Below are positions 44,244-53,215 of a stretch of 64,000 bases of DNA, one piece after another. Source of the stretch: Cupriavidus necator A5-1 (GTDB lineage: Bacteria > Pseudomonadota > Gammaproteobacteria > Burkholderiales > Burkholderiaceae); assembly GCF_000744095.1 (NCBI RefSeq), contig NZ_JQLI01000004.1, positions 124,001 to 188,000 on the forward strand, in the 5' to 3' direction. A program made the translations under genes and the position numbers. The notes beneath the pieces are model-generated. The model was given only the letters and a program-made list of their open reading frames with translations, ran no database searches and was not told the origin of the DNA. The stretch's first letter is position 1; each line of letters opens with the position of its first letter.

Positions 44244-46919
44244 CTACAGGAGTCCGAGCACCCTGGCCTGCGCCACTGCCTGCATGCGGTTGGCGGTGCC
44301 CAGCTTGCCGTTGATCCGCCGCAGGTGGGTTTCGATGGTGTTCTCCGAGACGAACAGCAAGCGGGCCAGTTCCTTGTTTGAATGCCCGTCGGCCAGCCGC
44401 CGGATGATCTGCAGTTCACGTGGGCTGAGCAGTCCGTCCTGTTCGCTGCGTGCCGGCCTGGCTGCCTGTGACGAACGGTTCGCGGCCTGCAGGAGCCGTT
44501 CCAGGTAAGCGGGATCCAGTCCGCTCCGCTCCGAATCCACCAGGGCCAGCAACGGCTGGAGCTGCCACGGCTCGTCGGCGAAGAGCCGGATCGCCTGCCA
44601 GGCCTGCCCTGCCCGCAGGGCCTGCGCCGACCACGTCAATGCTTGCTGCCGCCTTCCCGCGGCGAGCTCGGCCTGCGCCAGCAGCCAGGACAAGCGCGCC
44701 GCGCGCCGCGCGCGGCCGGTGCGCTCCGCATGGTGCACGGCGGCTTCCATGCGGGCCGTGGCATCGCGACTGTCGCCGGCTGCAAGCGCGATGCGATAGC
44801 CCGCGATCTCAATGTCGTCGATATCCTCCGCATACGGTGAGACATGGAATGGCTTTGACCGGGACGTGGCGACCGCCAGCGCATGCCGGGCATTGGCCAC
44901 GTCGCCGGCGAGCAGGGCCAGCCGGCTCTTGTCGATCGCGGCCGCCACACCCAGCCGTGCGATGCCGCGCGCATCGCCAAGCTCCTGCAGTCCGTTTAGG
45001 TAGCCAAGCGCCTTGTGGAAGTCGCCGGCCAGCGCTGCAATACGCGATGCAATCCGGCAGGCGACGATCAGGTGGTCCGGCAGGCAGGTGTCACCGATCA
45101 GCCCGAAGTACTCGCCCAGCAATGCCTCCGCCGCGGCAATCTCGCCCGTTTCATAGAGGGCTTCGGCAAGGAGCGCGCTCGCAACCGGCCCGGAACTCGT
45201 ATAACGCTGGCCCGCGGCAATCGTACGGTTGAGGATCGCGCTAAAGCGGGCCACGCCGTCGCGGACGTTGCCCTGCAGCATATCGATCATGCCTTCGATG
45301 CAGGCGCTGTAAGTCAGCCCGTAGAGCGCGCCAACCGATTCCAGCTCGCACCGCGCCAGCAGCAGGGTGTGGCGGGCCGCCACGTACTCGCCCAGCAGCA
45401 TGTCGCCATAGGCAACGGCGTTGTGCAGCAGGCCTGTGACGAAAGGAGAGGATTGTTCGGGGCCGGCAAGCGCCTCGCGTGCGGCCTGGACGGCATCGTC
45501 GAGCCCGTCGGACCAGGCCGAGAGCATGACGCGCAGCACGGCGACATCCTCACGGTGGGGCGCCGAACCATGGGATTCCAGCGCGGCAAGCCATTGTTCG
45601 GCCTGTGCATACCGGTGCAGGAAAACCGCGGCGTATGCGCCTGCGGTCAGCAGCACAGGACGGCGCGCGAGCTCGGTACGCGGCAGCGCTTCCATCCACT
45701 GCGCGACCTGGCTCATCTGCCCGCCGCGCACGCAGTCCATGCTGCATTGCTCCAGGATGTCGGCCGCCAGCACGGTGTCGCCCGCCTCGGCGGCGTGCGC
45801 GACGGCCTGGCCATATCGCGCAGTGGCTGTCAGCCATCTCGCCGCCCTGGCATGCAGGCCGGAAATCTCGGGGCCCGACGTGCGCGCCAGTTGCGCGCGC
45901 AGGAACTGGCGGAACAGCGGGTGGTAGCGATACCAGTCGCCGTCCGCCTCCATCGGCAGCAGGAAGAGGTTATCCCGGATGCTCAGGGCAATCCATTCGG
46001 CGCTGTCCGCTTCGCCGAATACGGCATCGCACAGCTGAGGGCAGAAGGCGTCGAAGATCGACGAGCGCAGCACGAAGCGGCGATGTTCCGCAGACAGCCG
46101 CGAGAGCACATCCTCGGCCAGGTATTCGGCAAGGTTGCCGGAGGCGCCGGAGAGCTGGCGCAACCAGGCCCGGGAGTCCGCGCGGCCGTTCAAGGCCGTG
46201 GCGGCGAGTTGCAGCGCGGCGGGCCATCCTTCAGTGCTGGCCCGCAAGGCATCGAGGTCGGCATCGGCCATTGCGATGCCACGGCATCCGACCATGTAGT
46301 CCCGGATCTCGGCAGCGTTGAAGCGCAGCATCGATGCGTCGATCTCCAGCAGCCGCCCCTGCACGCGCAGGCGCCCGAGGGGGAGGGCGGGCTTGTGGCG
46401 CGCCCCGAACACAAGGCGTTGTCCGGGGGCGAGGCTGAACGCCAGTTCGCTGAAGACCGAGAGGACGGCCGGGTCAGCGATCTGTTCGAACTCATCGACA
46501 AACAGCGCGAACGGCGCGTCCACCCGGGACAGTGCGTCGAGCAACTGGCGGGCGGATCCGCCGGCCATGCCACGTGAGGCATCGATCCCCGGGTCGGTTG
46601 CAGGCATATCGAGCGGCATCGGCAGCGCCGCGCCCAGGGCGGCCCGCAGGTATGGCACCACCCGCCCGAGGTCGTTGTCCGCGGCATCGACGGTCAGCCA
46701 CGCAGCCGGCAATCCCTGCTGCCGAGCTGCGCCGAGCAGCTGGCGCATTACCGTGGTCTTGCCAAAGCCGGCGGGTGCGCAGACCAGCGTGACCGCGGCA
46801 CGGGCATGCTCCCAGGTGTCGGCGATGGCACTCCGTTCCACGCCACGCAAGGCGTCGGCCGGGGGAGCGAGCTTGAGTACGTTGAGCGCCGGGGCGGGCG
46901 GCAGGTCGCCAGGAATCAT
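44244..46919 (-). CDS. Large ATP-dependent LuxR-family regulator (MalT type), second of the pair
   Basis: About 891 residues with the same layout as its neighbour: Walker A VCAPAGFGKTTVMRQL, a WLTVDAADND stretch after it, LFVDEFEQI, a long helical repeat region, and a C-terminal LuxR domain (SPRELQIIRRLADGHSNKEL, ENTIETHLRRINGKL). The two proteins are clearly different in sequence, so the pair is an old duplication. The start is uncertain: GTG 46964 and ATG 46919 are both possible. It is divergent from the acyl-CoA dehydrogenase operon, with two palindromic sites in between. Confidence 0.86.
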   Translation of the reverse strand: MIPGDLPPAPALNVLKLAPPADALRGVERSAIADTWEHARAAVTLVCAPAGFGKTTVMRQLLGAARQQGLPAAWLTVDAADNDLGRVVPYLRAALGAALPMPLDMPATDPGIDASRGMAGGSARQLLDALSRVDAPFALFVDEFEQIADPAVLSVFSELAFSLAPGQRLVFGARHKPALPLGRLRVQGRLLEIDASMLRFNAAEIRDYMVGCRGIAMADADLDALRASTEGWPAALQLAATALNGRADSRAWLRQLSGASGNLAEYLAEDVLSRLSAEHRRFVLRSSIFDAFCPQLCDAVFGEADSAEWIALSIRDNLFLLPMEADGDWYRYHPLFRQFLRAQLARTSGPEISGLHARAARWLTATARYGQAVAHAAEAGDTVLAADILEQCSMDCVRGGQMSQVAQWMEALPRTELARRPVLLTAGAYAAVFLHRYAQAEQWLAALESHGSAPHREDVAVLRVMLSAWSDGLDDAVQAAREALAGPEQSSPFVTGLLHNAVAYGDMLLGEYVAARHTLLLARCELESVGALYGLTYSACIEGMIDMLQGNVRDGVARFSAILNRTIAAGQRYTSSGPVASALLAEALYETGEIAAAEALLGEYFGLIGDTCLPDHLIVACRIASRIAALAGDFHKALGYLNGLQELGDARGIARLGVAAAIDKSRLALLAGDVANARHALAVATSRSKPFHVSPYAEDIDDIEIAGYRIALAAGDSRDATARMEAAVHHAERTGRARRAARLSWLLAQAELAAGRRQQALTWSAQALRAGQAWQAIRLFADEPWQLQPLLALVDSERSGLDPAYLERLLQAANRSSQAARPARSEQDGLLSPRELQIIRRLADGHSNKELARLLFVSENTIETHLRRINGKLGTANRMQAVAQARVLGLL

Positions 46920-47030
46920 AGGGTTGCGAAGCTCCGTGTGGGCCAGATCCGTTGCACGCGTCACATCGCCACCAGCGTAGCGCGTCCGGGCGGCAGACGC
47001 CAGCGCGCGAGGCGGCACTACACCAGCGAT

Positions 47031-47081
47031 TCACGGATTTCCGTGACACCAGCGGGGAAGCAAATTCACGGATCGGCGTGA
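47031..47081 (+). promoter_or_regulatory. Two related palindromes, candidate LuxR/MalT operators
   Basis: TCACGGA-TT-TCCGTGA (47031-47046) is a perfect inverted repeat. TCACG-GATCGG-CGTGA (47066-47081) repeats its half-sites, with centres 35 bases apart. They share the core TTCACGGAT. They lie between the second MalT-type gene and the acyl-CoA dehydrogenase ATG at 47184, 103 to 153 bases upstream of it. Confidence 0.6.
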
Positions 47082-47183
47082 TGGTCGCCCGCGGGACGCC
47101 TCCCTAATCTTCAGGCACAGAGATCGAGCGCCCACGCAGGCGCCACGGGATACCGGCAACACGCCAGACCAAGGAGACAAGAC

Positions 47184-48467
47184 ATGAATGCCAAGGCAAC
47201 ACCAGACGCCGTCGCACCCGGAACGCCGGCTTCACCCAAGCCAAAGCTTGGCCCGCTGGGCGCACAGCCCGCATTGTCCGAAACGGCCGCCATGGTCCAG
47301 CAGACGGTTCATCGCTTTGCCGAAGACGTCCTGCGGCCGGTCGGGATCCAGCTCGACCGCATGACACCGGACGCCGCGATCGCGCCCGAATCGCCGTTCT
47401 GGGCTGCGCGCAAGCAGTATCTCAACCTCGGGTTCAGTATCGCGACCATCTTCGAACTCGAGCCTGCCGAGCGGGCCCAGGTCATGAGCGTGTTGTTCGA
47501 GGAACTGGGCTGGGGCGATGCCGGCCTGGCGATCTCAATCGGCGCGGGCCTGCTGCCCGCCTTCATGGCAGCCGCGTTCGGCAACCGCTTCCTGATGGAA
47601 CGCTTCCCGGACACGATGCTGGGCTGCTGGGGCATCACCGAGCCCGATCACGGGTCCGACTCGCTCGACGCGAACCGCATGATCTTTCACGCCCAGGGCA
47701 AGTACGGGCGGCCGAACTGCGTGGCGACGCTGGACGGCGACAGCGTGGTCATCAACGGGCAGAAGTCCGCCTGGGTATCGAACGGAACGATCGCGGAGGT
47801 CTGCATCCTCTACTGCGCGGCAGATTCCGGCGACGGCCCCGACACGCAGCGCGGCTGCGTGGTCTATGTGCCAATGGACGCACCGGGCGTCACGCGCGGC
47901 AAGCCGCTGGACAAGATCGGGCAGCGCGCGCTCAACCAGGGCGAGATCTATTTCGACAATGTGTGCCTGTCAAAGGACTATCTGCTTGCCGGCCCCGATA
48001 ACTATCTGCAGGCCGTCTATGCCATCCACACCTTCGCCAATTCCATCATGGCCACGGTGTTTGCCGGCACTGCCAGGTCCGCCTACGAACTGGCGCTCGG
48101 TTATGCGCATGAGCGCAAGCAGGGTGGCGTGCCGATCATCCGCCATCAGTCCGTCGCACACCGCCTGTTCCACCTAGCCAGGAAGGTCGAATGCTCGCGT
48201 GCGCTGGCCCAGCGCGTGGTCGAGTACAACCTGACCAACGATCCTCCCGCGCTGCATGCCGGGATGATGGCAAAAGTCACGTCGACGCAGCACGCCTTCG
48301 AAGTCGCCAGCGATGCCCTGCAGATCTTCGGCGGCAACGGACTGACGCGCGAGTACCCGATCGAGAAGATCCTGCGCGATGCGCGCGCTTCGCTCATCGA
48401 GGACGGCTGCAACGAGGTCCTGGCCATCAAGGGCGGCTTCCACCTGATCGATGAGGAGCGGCTGTGA
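47184..48467 (+). CDS. Acyl-CoA dehydrogenase
   Basis: A 427-residue flavoenzyme with the three-domain acyl-CoA dehydrogenase layout: helical N-domain, beta middle (GCWGITEPDHGSDSLDANRM with the FAD/substrate motif), and helical C-domain (QIFGGNGLTREYPIEKILRD). It introduces a trans-2 double bond into an acyl-CoA. The usual C-terminal IYEGT is replaced by IEDGCNE, so substrate class is uncertain. AAGGAG precedes the ATG. First gene of a four-gene operon; its stop overlaps the next start. Confidence 0.92.
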   Translation: MNAKATPDAVAPGTPASPKPKLGPLGAQPALSETAAMVQQTVHRFAEDVLRPVGIQLDRMTPDAAIAPESPFWAARKQYLNLGFSIATIFELEPAERAQVMSVLFEELGWGDAGLAISIGAGLLPAFMAAAFGNRFLMERFPDTMLGCWGITEPDHGSDSLDANRMIFHAQGKYGRPNCVATLDGDSVVINGQKSAWVSNGTIAEVCILYCAADSGDGPDTQRGCVVYVPMDAPGVTRGKPLDKIGQRALNQGEIYFDNVCLSKDYLLAGPDNYLQAVYAIHTFANSIMATVFAGTARSAYELALGYAHERKQGGVPIIRHQSVAHRLFHLARKVECSRALAQRVVEYNLTNDPPALHAGMMAKVTSTQHAFEVASDALQIFGGNGLTREYPIEKILRDARASLIEDGCNEVLAIKGGFHLIDEERL

Positions 48468-50098
48468 TGTCAAGTACCGCACAAGCTGCGCCGGCCGACA
48501 CGGCAGCCGCGCGCGACGAACTGATCCTGGCAAATCTGGTGGCCAACCGGGTGGAATCGGAACCGGACCGCGACGTCCTCACTTTCGAGAGCGCTGGCGG
48601 GACCGAAGAAGTCCGCACTTACCGCCAGCTATGGGAGAACGGCTGCCGGATCGCAGCCGGACTCGACCAGGCCGGCATGGCGCCAGGCGACTGCTTTGCG
48701 CTGCTGATGCAGAACCACCCCGAGTTCGTCGACGCCATGGTAGGTGCCTCCATCAGCGGCACGGTCTTCGTGCCGATCGATCCGCGCACCCGCGGTGACA
48801 AGCTCGCCTACATGCTGCGCCACTCGGGCTGCAAGGGGGTCATTTGCGCTGACTACGCCATGCAAGCGCTGGAGGCGGTCCGGGACCAGGTGCCGTCGCT
48901 GGAATGGGTCTGGGTGCTGGAGTCCGGCGAGCCTGACGTGCCGGCCCCGAGAACTGGCTGCCGCCGTGTCTCCGACGTGCTGTCCGGGCCGGTGCCCGTG
49001 GCGGAGATCCGCAGCGTGGATCCGATGGCCCCCATGCAGATCATGTACACCTCTGGCACCACCGGTGACCCCAAGGGCGTGGTGATGCGGCACGCCCGCT
49101 ACGGAGCCGCGGCAGGCTGGGGGCCGCTGTTCGGGTACAGCCGCGATGACAGGCCCTATACGGGCCTCTCCCTGACGCATGGCAACGCGCAGATTGTGAC
49201 CCTGGCAGCGAGCCTCAAGCTTGGCATGCGCGCTGTTTTCAGCAGGCGCTTCACCAAGTCGCGCCTTTGGGATATCGCTCGCAAGTACGGCTGCACGACC
49301 TTCACACTGCTCGGCGGCATGACCACTGCGATCTACAGCGAGCCGCCCAGGGCAGACGATGCTGACAACCCGGTCCGCTTCGTCATCAGCGCCGGCATTC
49401 CTGCCGCCATCTGGGATGCGTTCGCGCGGCGCTTCGCCGTGCGCATCGTGGAGTTCTATGGCGCGGTCGAAGGCGGGCTGACCATCAATACGGGCGAGGG
49501 CCCGGCCGGCAGCATCGGCAAGCCACCGCCGTTCCTCAATGTGCGGCTGGTCGACGAGGACGGCCACGACGTGGCGCCAGGCCAGCCAGGCGAGCTGATC
49601 TTCCAGCTGGCCAATGGCTCGCCAGCCGACGTGGTCTACCTGCACAACCCCGAGGCATCGGGCAGGAAGACGCAGGGAGGTTGGCTGCGCATGGGGGATA
49701 TCGGACATCGCGACGCGCAAGGCTGGCTCTATTTCGACTATCGCATCGGCGGCGGCATTCGCCACAACGGGGACTTTATCCAGCCGGGCGAGATCGAGAA
49801 GGTCATTGCCGAGTGCGACGACGTTGCGGACGTCTATGTCTACGGCGTGCCTGCCGCGTCCGGCGCACCGGGCGAGAAAGACGTGGTAGCCGCCATCGTG
49901 GCGGCCGCCGGCAGGCAGATCGATCCGCAGGCCGTTTTCTCCAGGTGCAGGCAGCGCCTGAGCGCAGGCATGGTGCCGTCCTACCTGCAGGTCCTGGCCG
50001 AGATTCCCAAGACGGCATCGGAGAAGCCGCAGGAGCGCTTCCTGCTGGAGGCCTTCAACGCGCAAGGCAACCAGCTTTATCGCGAGATGCGGGCGTGA
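48467..50098 (+). CDS. AMP-dependent acyl-CoA ligase (CaiC-like)
   Basis: About 543 residues of the adenylate-forming family. The loop YTSGTTGDPKG is at residues 194-204, the Tyr/Glu motif is EFYGAVEGG, and the C-terminal lysine region PKTASEKPQERFL is present. It resembles crotonobetaine/carnitine- or cyclic-acid CoA ligases. The ATG overlaps the preceding stop (TGATG); a GTG three bases earlier is possible. It would activate the acid substrate of the dehydrogenase. Confidence 0.9.
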   Translation: MSSTAQAAPADTAAARDELILANLVANRVESEPDRDVLTFESAGGTEEVRTYRQLWENGCRIAAGLDQAGMAPGDCFALLMQNHPEFVDAMVGASISGTVFVPIDPRTRGDKLAYMLRHSGCKGVICADYAMQALEAVRDQVPSLEWVWVLESGEPDVPAPRTGCRRVSDVLSGPVPVAEIRSVDPMAPMQIMYTSGTTGDPKGVVMRHARYGAAAGWGPLFGYSRDDRPYTGLSLTHGNAQIVTLAASLKLGMRAVFSRRFTKSRLWDIARKYGCTTFTLLGGMTTAIYSEPPRADDADNPVRFVISAGIPAAIWDAFARRFAVRIVEFYGAVEGGLTINTGEGPAGSIGKPPPFLNVRLVDEDGHDVAPGQPGELIFQLANGSPADVVYLHNPEASGRKTQGGWLRMGDIGHRDAQGWLYFDYRIGGGIRHNGDFIQPGEIEKVIAECDDVADVYVYGVPAASGAPGEKDVVAAIVAAAGRQIDPQAVFSRCRQRLSAGMVPSYLQVLAEIPKTASEKPQERFLLEAFNAQGNQLYREMRA

Positions 50099-50158
50099 CG
50101 CGGAGCTGCGTCGGCCGGCCCTCACCCAAGCATTCACACAAACTGCAGGAGACAAACC

Positions 50159-51277
50159 ATGGCTACCGATCACTATCAAGTTGTCGTCTATGGCGCCAGT
50201 GGCTACACCGGAAAGCTGATCGCCTGGAAGCTGGCAGTTGCCGGGATTCCCTTCATTGCCGCAGGCCGGGACCAAGCGCGCGTCGAGGCGCAGATGGCAG
50301 CGGTGCCTGAGCTGAAGGGGCACGACTATCACTGCGTTGGCGTGCGCCACGACCACGCGGACCTCGTCGCGCTGTTTTCCGGGCGCAAGCTCGTCATCAA
50401 CGTGGTCGGACCCTTCATGCAGCTGGGCCTGCCTGTAGTCGCGGCCGCGCTGCAGGCAGGCGCGCACTATCTGGACACCACGGGCGAGCAGGACTGGATG
50501 TTCCGGCTGAAGCGGGAGTTCGGCGAGAAATTCCGTCAGCGCGACCTGCTGCTGTGCCCCGCGAACTCGTATATGTGGGCCGAAGGCGTGCTGGCGACGG
50601 AACTGGCCCTGGAAACGCCGGGCATCGATACGCTGGAGTCGGTGTACCTCGCGGATTCGCAGGTCAGCGTGGCCTCTACCATGTCGTTCCTGCGCATGTG
50701 CACCAATCCGCAATATCGCATCCAGAACCGCGAGCTGGTCGAGTGGCCGTATGCGACGCCTTACAGCGTCCATGTACCGGGCGAGCACGTGCCCCTGAGC
50801 GCGTTGCCGTGGAGCGGCGGGGGCGAGCCGGTCTGGTATGAGGGCGACAGCCGTGTTCGCAACGTCCGCACGCTGGTTTCGTTCAAGAACCAGGAGGCCT
50901 TTGGCGCGGTGCTCGGGCTGCTGCAGAAGTTCGAAGCCGAGTGCCGCCAGCTCCCGCACGAGCAGCGCGAGCAGGTCACCAATGACTGGGGCCAGGGCAT
51001 GACGACCGTGGAGCCGCCGCGCGAAGACCCCGATGTGAACCGGTGCGTGCTGTCGTGCTACGGCCGTGGCAATACCGCGTCGGTGTCCGTCGTGCTGCGG
51101 GGCAACTCGCCCTACGCGCAGACCGGCGTCTTCAATGCCGAAGCGGCTCGCTGCATCCTGTCCGGCAAGCTGAAAGCCGTGGGCTTTGCCTCCCCGGCCG
51201 GTGCGTTCGGTGCACGAGAACTGATTGGTGCCCAGGCGGAACAGGGTTATCTCGCCTGGGAAGCGGCTTCCCTCTGA
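50159..51277 (+). CDS. Saccharopine-dehydrogenase-like (trans-acting enoyl reductase family) protein
   Basis: A 372-residue protein with an N-terminal Rossmann fold, VVVYGASGYTGKLIAWKLA (residues 8-26), and a family-typical NVVGPFMQLGLPVVAAALQA then GAHYLDTTGE. Relatives include trans-acting enoyl reductases and many uncharacterised oxidoreductases; lysine metabolism is unlikely here. In this operon it may reduce an enoyl or keto intermediate. AGGAG precedes the ATG. The catalytic role is inference. Confidence 0.82.
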   Translation: MATDHYQVVVYGASGYTGKLIAWKLAVAGIPFIAAGRDQARVEAQMAAVPELKGHDYHCVGVRHDHADLVALFSGRKLVINVVGPFMQLGLPVVAAALQAGAHYLDTTGEQDWMFRLKREFGEKFRQRDLLLCPANSYMWAEGVLATELALETPGIDTLESVYLADSQVSVASTMSFLRMCTNPQYRIQNRELVEWPYATPYSVHVPGEHVPLSALPWSGGGEPVWYEGDSRVRNVRTLVSFKNQEAFGAVLGLLQKFEAECRQLPHEQREQVTNDWGQGMTTVEPPREDPDVNRCVLSCYGRGNTASVSVVLRGNSPYAQTGVFNAEAARCILSGKLKAVGFASPAGAFGARELIGAQAEQGYLAWEAASL

Positions 51278-51343
51278 GACTTGAATGCAAGGGTGGCGTC
51301 AGCGCCGAGCTACCGGTGCGATGCCCCCTCAACGGGGCATACC

Positions 51344-52585
51344 ATGAGTGAGACGGTGTATATCGTGGGCGTCGGCATGACGCCGTTCGGCAAGCAGATG
51401 GACAAGAGCATCAAGGACCTGACGCGCGAAGCGGTCACCATGGCCTTGAAAGATGCCGGGTGCGAGGCGGGAGCGCTACAGGCGGCATTCTTCTCCAATT
51501 GCACGCAGGGGCATATGGAAGGCCAGGACATGATCCGCGGTGAAGTTGCGCTGCGGAGCATGGGAATCCAGGGCATTCCCGTGCTCAATATCGAGAACGC
51601 CTGCGCCAGCGCCAGCTCGGCGCTGCATCTGGCCATCCAGTACGTGAAGGCCGGGGCGGCGGAAATTGCCCTGGCAGTCGGTGCGGAGAAGATGTTTTCG
51701 GCGGACAAGGCACGCACGCTGAGCGTGTTCGATGGCGCCTGGGATGTCCATGAGAAAGCCGCCGGCACCGCCGGCCTGCTGGCGATGGGGCAGGGTGTCG
51801 ACGTGCCGCCGGGCAGCAGCTCGCCCAGGCCATACAGCGTCTTCATGGACATCTACGCGGCGATGGGGCGGATGCATATGCGCGAGTTCGGCACGACGCA
51901 GCGGCAGTTCGCCGCAGTATCCGCCAAGAACCATGGCCATTCGGTGCACAACCCCCTGTCGCAGTACCGCGAAGCCTACTCGATCGACCAGGTTCTTGGC
52001 GCGCCACCCATTACCTTCCCGCTGACGCTGCCAATGTGCTCGCCCATCAGCGATGGCGGGGCGGCTGCCATTGTCTGCAATGCGGCCGGCATGGCCCGGC
52101 TGACCGGTAGCCGCAGCCGCGCGATCCGGGTGCTGGCTTCGGTGGTGGTGAGCGGCAGCGATCGCGCGCCGACCGACCTTGGCGCGCACCTCGTGCGCAA
52201 GGGATCGGCGGATGCCTACCGGATCGCCGGCATTGGCCCGGCCGATGTCTCGGTCGCGGAAGTGCATGACGCCAGCGCCATCGGCGAGGTGATCCAGGTG
52301 GAGGCCCTGGGTCTGTGCGAGCCGGGCGCGGGCGGCTGGGTAGCGGAGCGTGGCGAAACGTCGATCGGTGGCAGGATTCCGGTCAATCCGTCTGGCGGAC
52401 TCGAGTCAAAAGGGCACCCGATCGGCGCGACCGGGCTGGGGCAGATCTTCGAGCTGGTCGCCCAATTGCGGGCGGAAGCCGGTGCGCGCCAGGTGGATGG
52501 TGCTCGCATCGCCATTGCCGAGAACGGCGGCGGCCTGCACGGCGTGGAAGAGGCGGTTGCGTGCCTCACCATCCTGGGCAGGTAA
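51344..52585 (+). CDS. Thiolase, SCP-x / lipid-transfer type
   Basis: A 413-residue thiolase of the sterol-carrier-associated group. The catalytic C87 is in NIENACASASSALH, His in SKGHPIGATG, and the C-terminal loop is AENGGGLHG where many thiolases have a Cys, as usual for this subgroup. It would cleave a branched or bulky 3-oxoacyl-CoA. The frame is open to 51281, but MSETVYIVGVG at 51344 is the family start. The gene ends 20 bases into the convergent lipoprotein gene. Confidence 0.9.
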   Translation: MSETVYIVGVGMTPFGKQMDKSIKDLTREAVTMALKDAGCEAGALQAAFFSNCTQGHMEGQDMIRGEVALRSMGIQGIPVLNIENACASASSALHLAIQYVKAGAAEIALAVGAEKMFSADKARTLSVFDGAWDVHEKAAGTAGLLAMGQGVDVPPGSSSPRPYSVFMDIYAAMGRMHMREFGTTQRQFAAVSAKNHGHSVHNPLSQYREAYSIDQVLGAPPITFPLTLPMCSPISDGGAAAIVCNAAGMARLTGSRSRAIRVLASVVVSGSDRAPTDLGAHLVRKGSADAYRIAGIGPADVSVAEVHDASAIGEVIQVEALGLCEPGAGGWVAERGETSIGGRIPVNPSGGLESKGHPIGATGLGQIFELVAQLRAEAGARQVDGARIAIAENGGGLHGVEEAVACLTILGR

Positions 52586-53213
52586 GCGGGGACGAGGCGG
52601 GCGGCCGCCCCGCCGCCCAGGTAAAGACCTGCTCGATCAGCTGATCGCTGGCCTCCGAGAATGCCTGCGCGCCGCCGGCTGCGTCCGGCGTGCGTGCCGG
52701 CACCTGTGCCCGGAACATCGCGCTGCGTACCTGCGGCGGGTTCGATGCGCTCAGCGTCGCGACCGCCACCACCCGCGCCTCGCTCTCGGTGGCGCTGACG
52801 TAATGCTGGACGAACTCCACTACGCGCAGGCTGAGCGCGAGTGGACGTGATTCCCCGGCTGCCCGCGCCGGTTGAGGCGAGGGCCGCGCCTGGGCGTAGG
52901 CCCGCATCATCAGGTCTTCGATCAGCACTGGCGGCCGGTCGACCCATTGGTTTTGCGCATAGACTTCGACTGCCTGGGCGGCCTTGTAGTCGAGCGAGTA
53001 CAGGAAGCCGGTCTGGTTGATCCAAGGCGCAGCCGTGACGCGGATTTGCAGGCCTGGAGGCAGCGTGCCGGCGGCGGTCGCGGCACGCTCCCCGCCGGCA
53101 ATGGACCATCGGGTCGGTTGCGTGGGAGCCGAGGCACAGGCCGAGAGCAGGCATACGACCAATGCACCCGACAGCAGGCGTGCGCGCGCAACTGGAGGAA
53201 GGTGTGCCAGCAC
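52566..53213 (-). CDS. ABC-type transport auxiliary lipoprotein (PqiC/YmbA-like)
   Basis: A 215-residue lipoprotein with lipobox LLSAC (Cys 26) and the family features RWSIAG and a VVVEF/VAVATLSA beta region. Proteins of this family accompany MlaD-type MCE transporters at the outer membrane. The start is a GTG two bases after the MlaD-like stop. The 3' end overlaps the thiolase gene on the other strand by 20 bases. Confidence 0.85.
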   Translation of the reverse strand: MLAHLPPVARARLLSGALVVCLLSACASAPTQPTRWSIAGGERAATAAGTLPPGLQIRVTAAPWINQTGFLYSLDYKAAQAVEVYAQNQWVDRPPVLIEDLMMRAYAQARPSPQPARAAGESRPLALSLRVVEFVQHYVSATESEARVVAVATLSASNPPQVRSAMFRAQVPARTPDAAGGAQAFSEASDQLIEQVFTWAAGRPPASSPLTCPGW

Positions 53214-53215
53214 GA

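Noticed and set aside
45015..46577. Open frame of 520 codons on the plus strand opposite the second MalT-type regulator
   Set aside because: Shadow frame with no family motifs. The minus-strand protein has intact Walker and LuxR motifs.
48629..50959. Open frame of 776 codons on the minus strand opposite the CoA ligase and reductase genes
   Set aside because: It spans two unrelated real genes and their gap and is rich in Arg, Ala and His. Typical antisense shadow.
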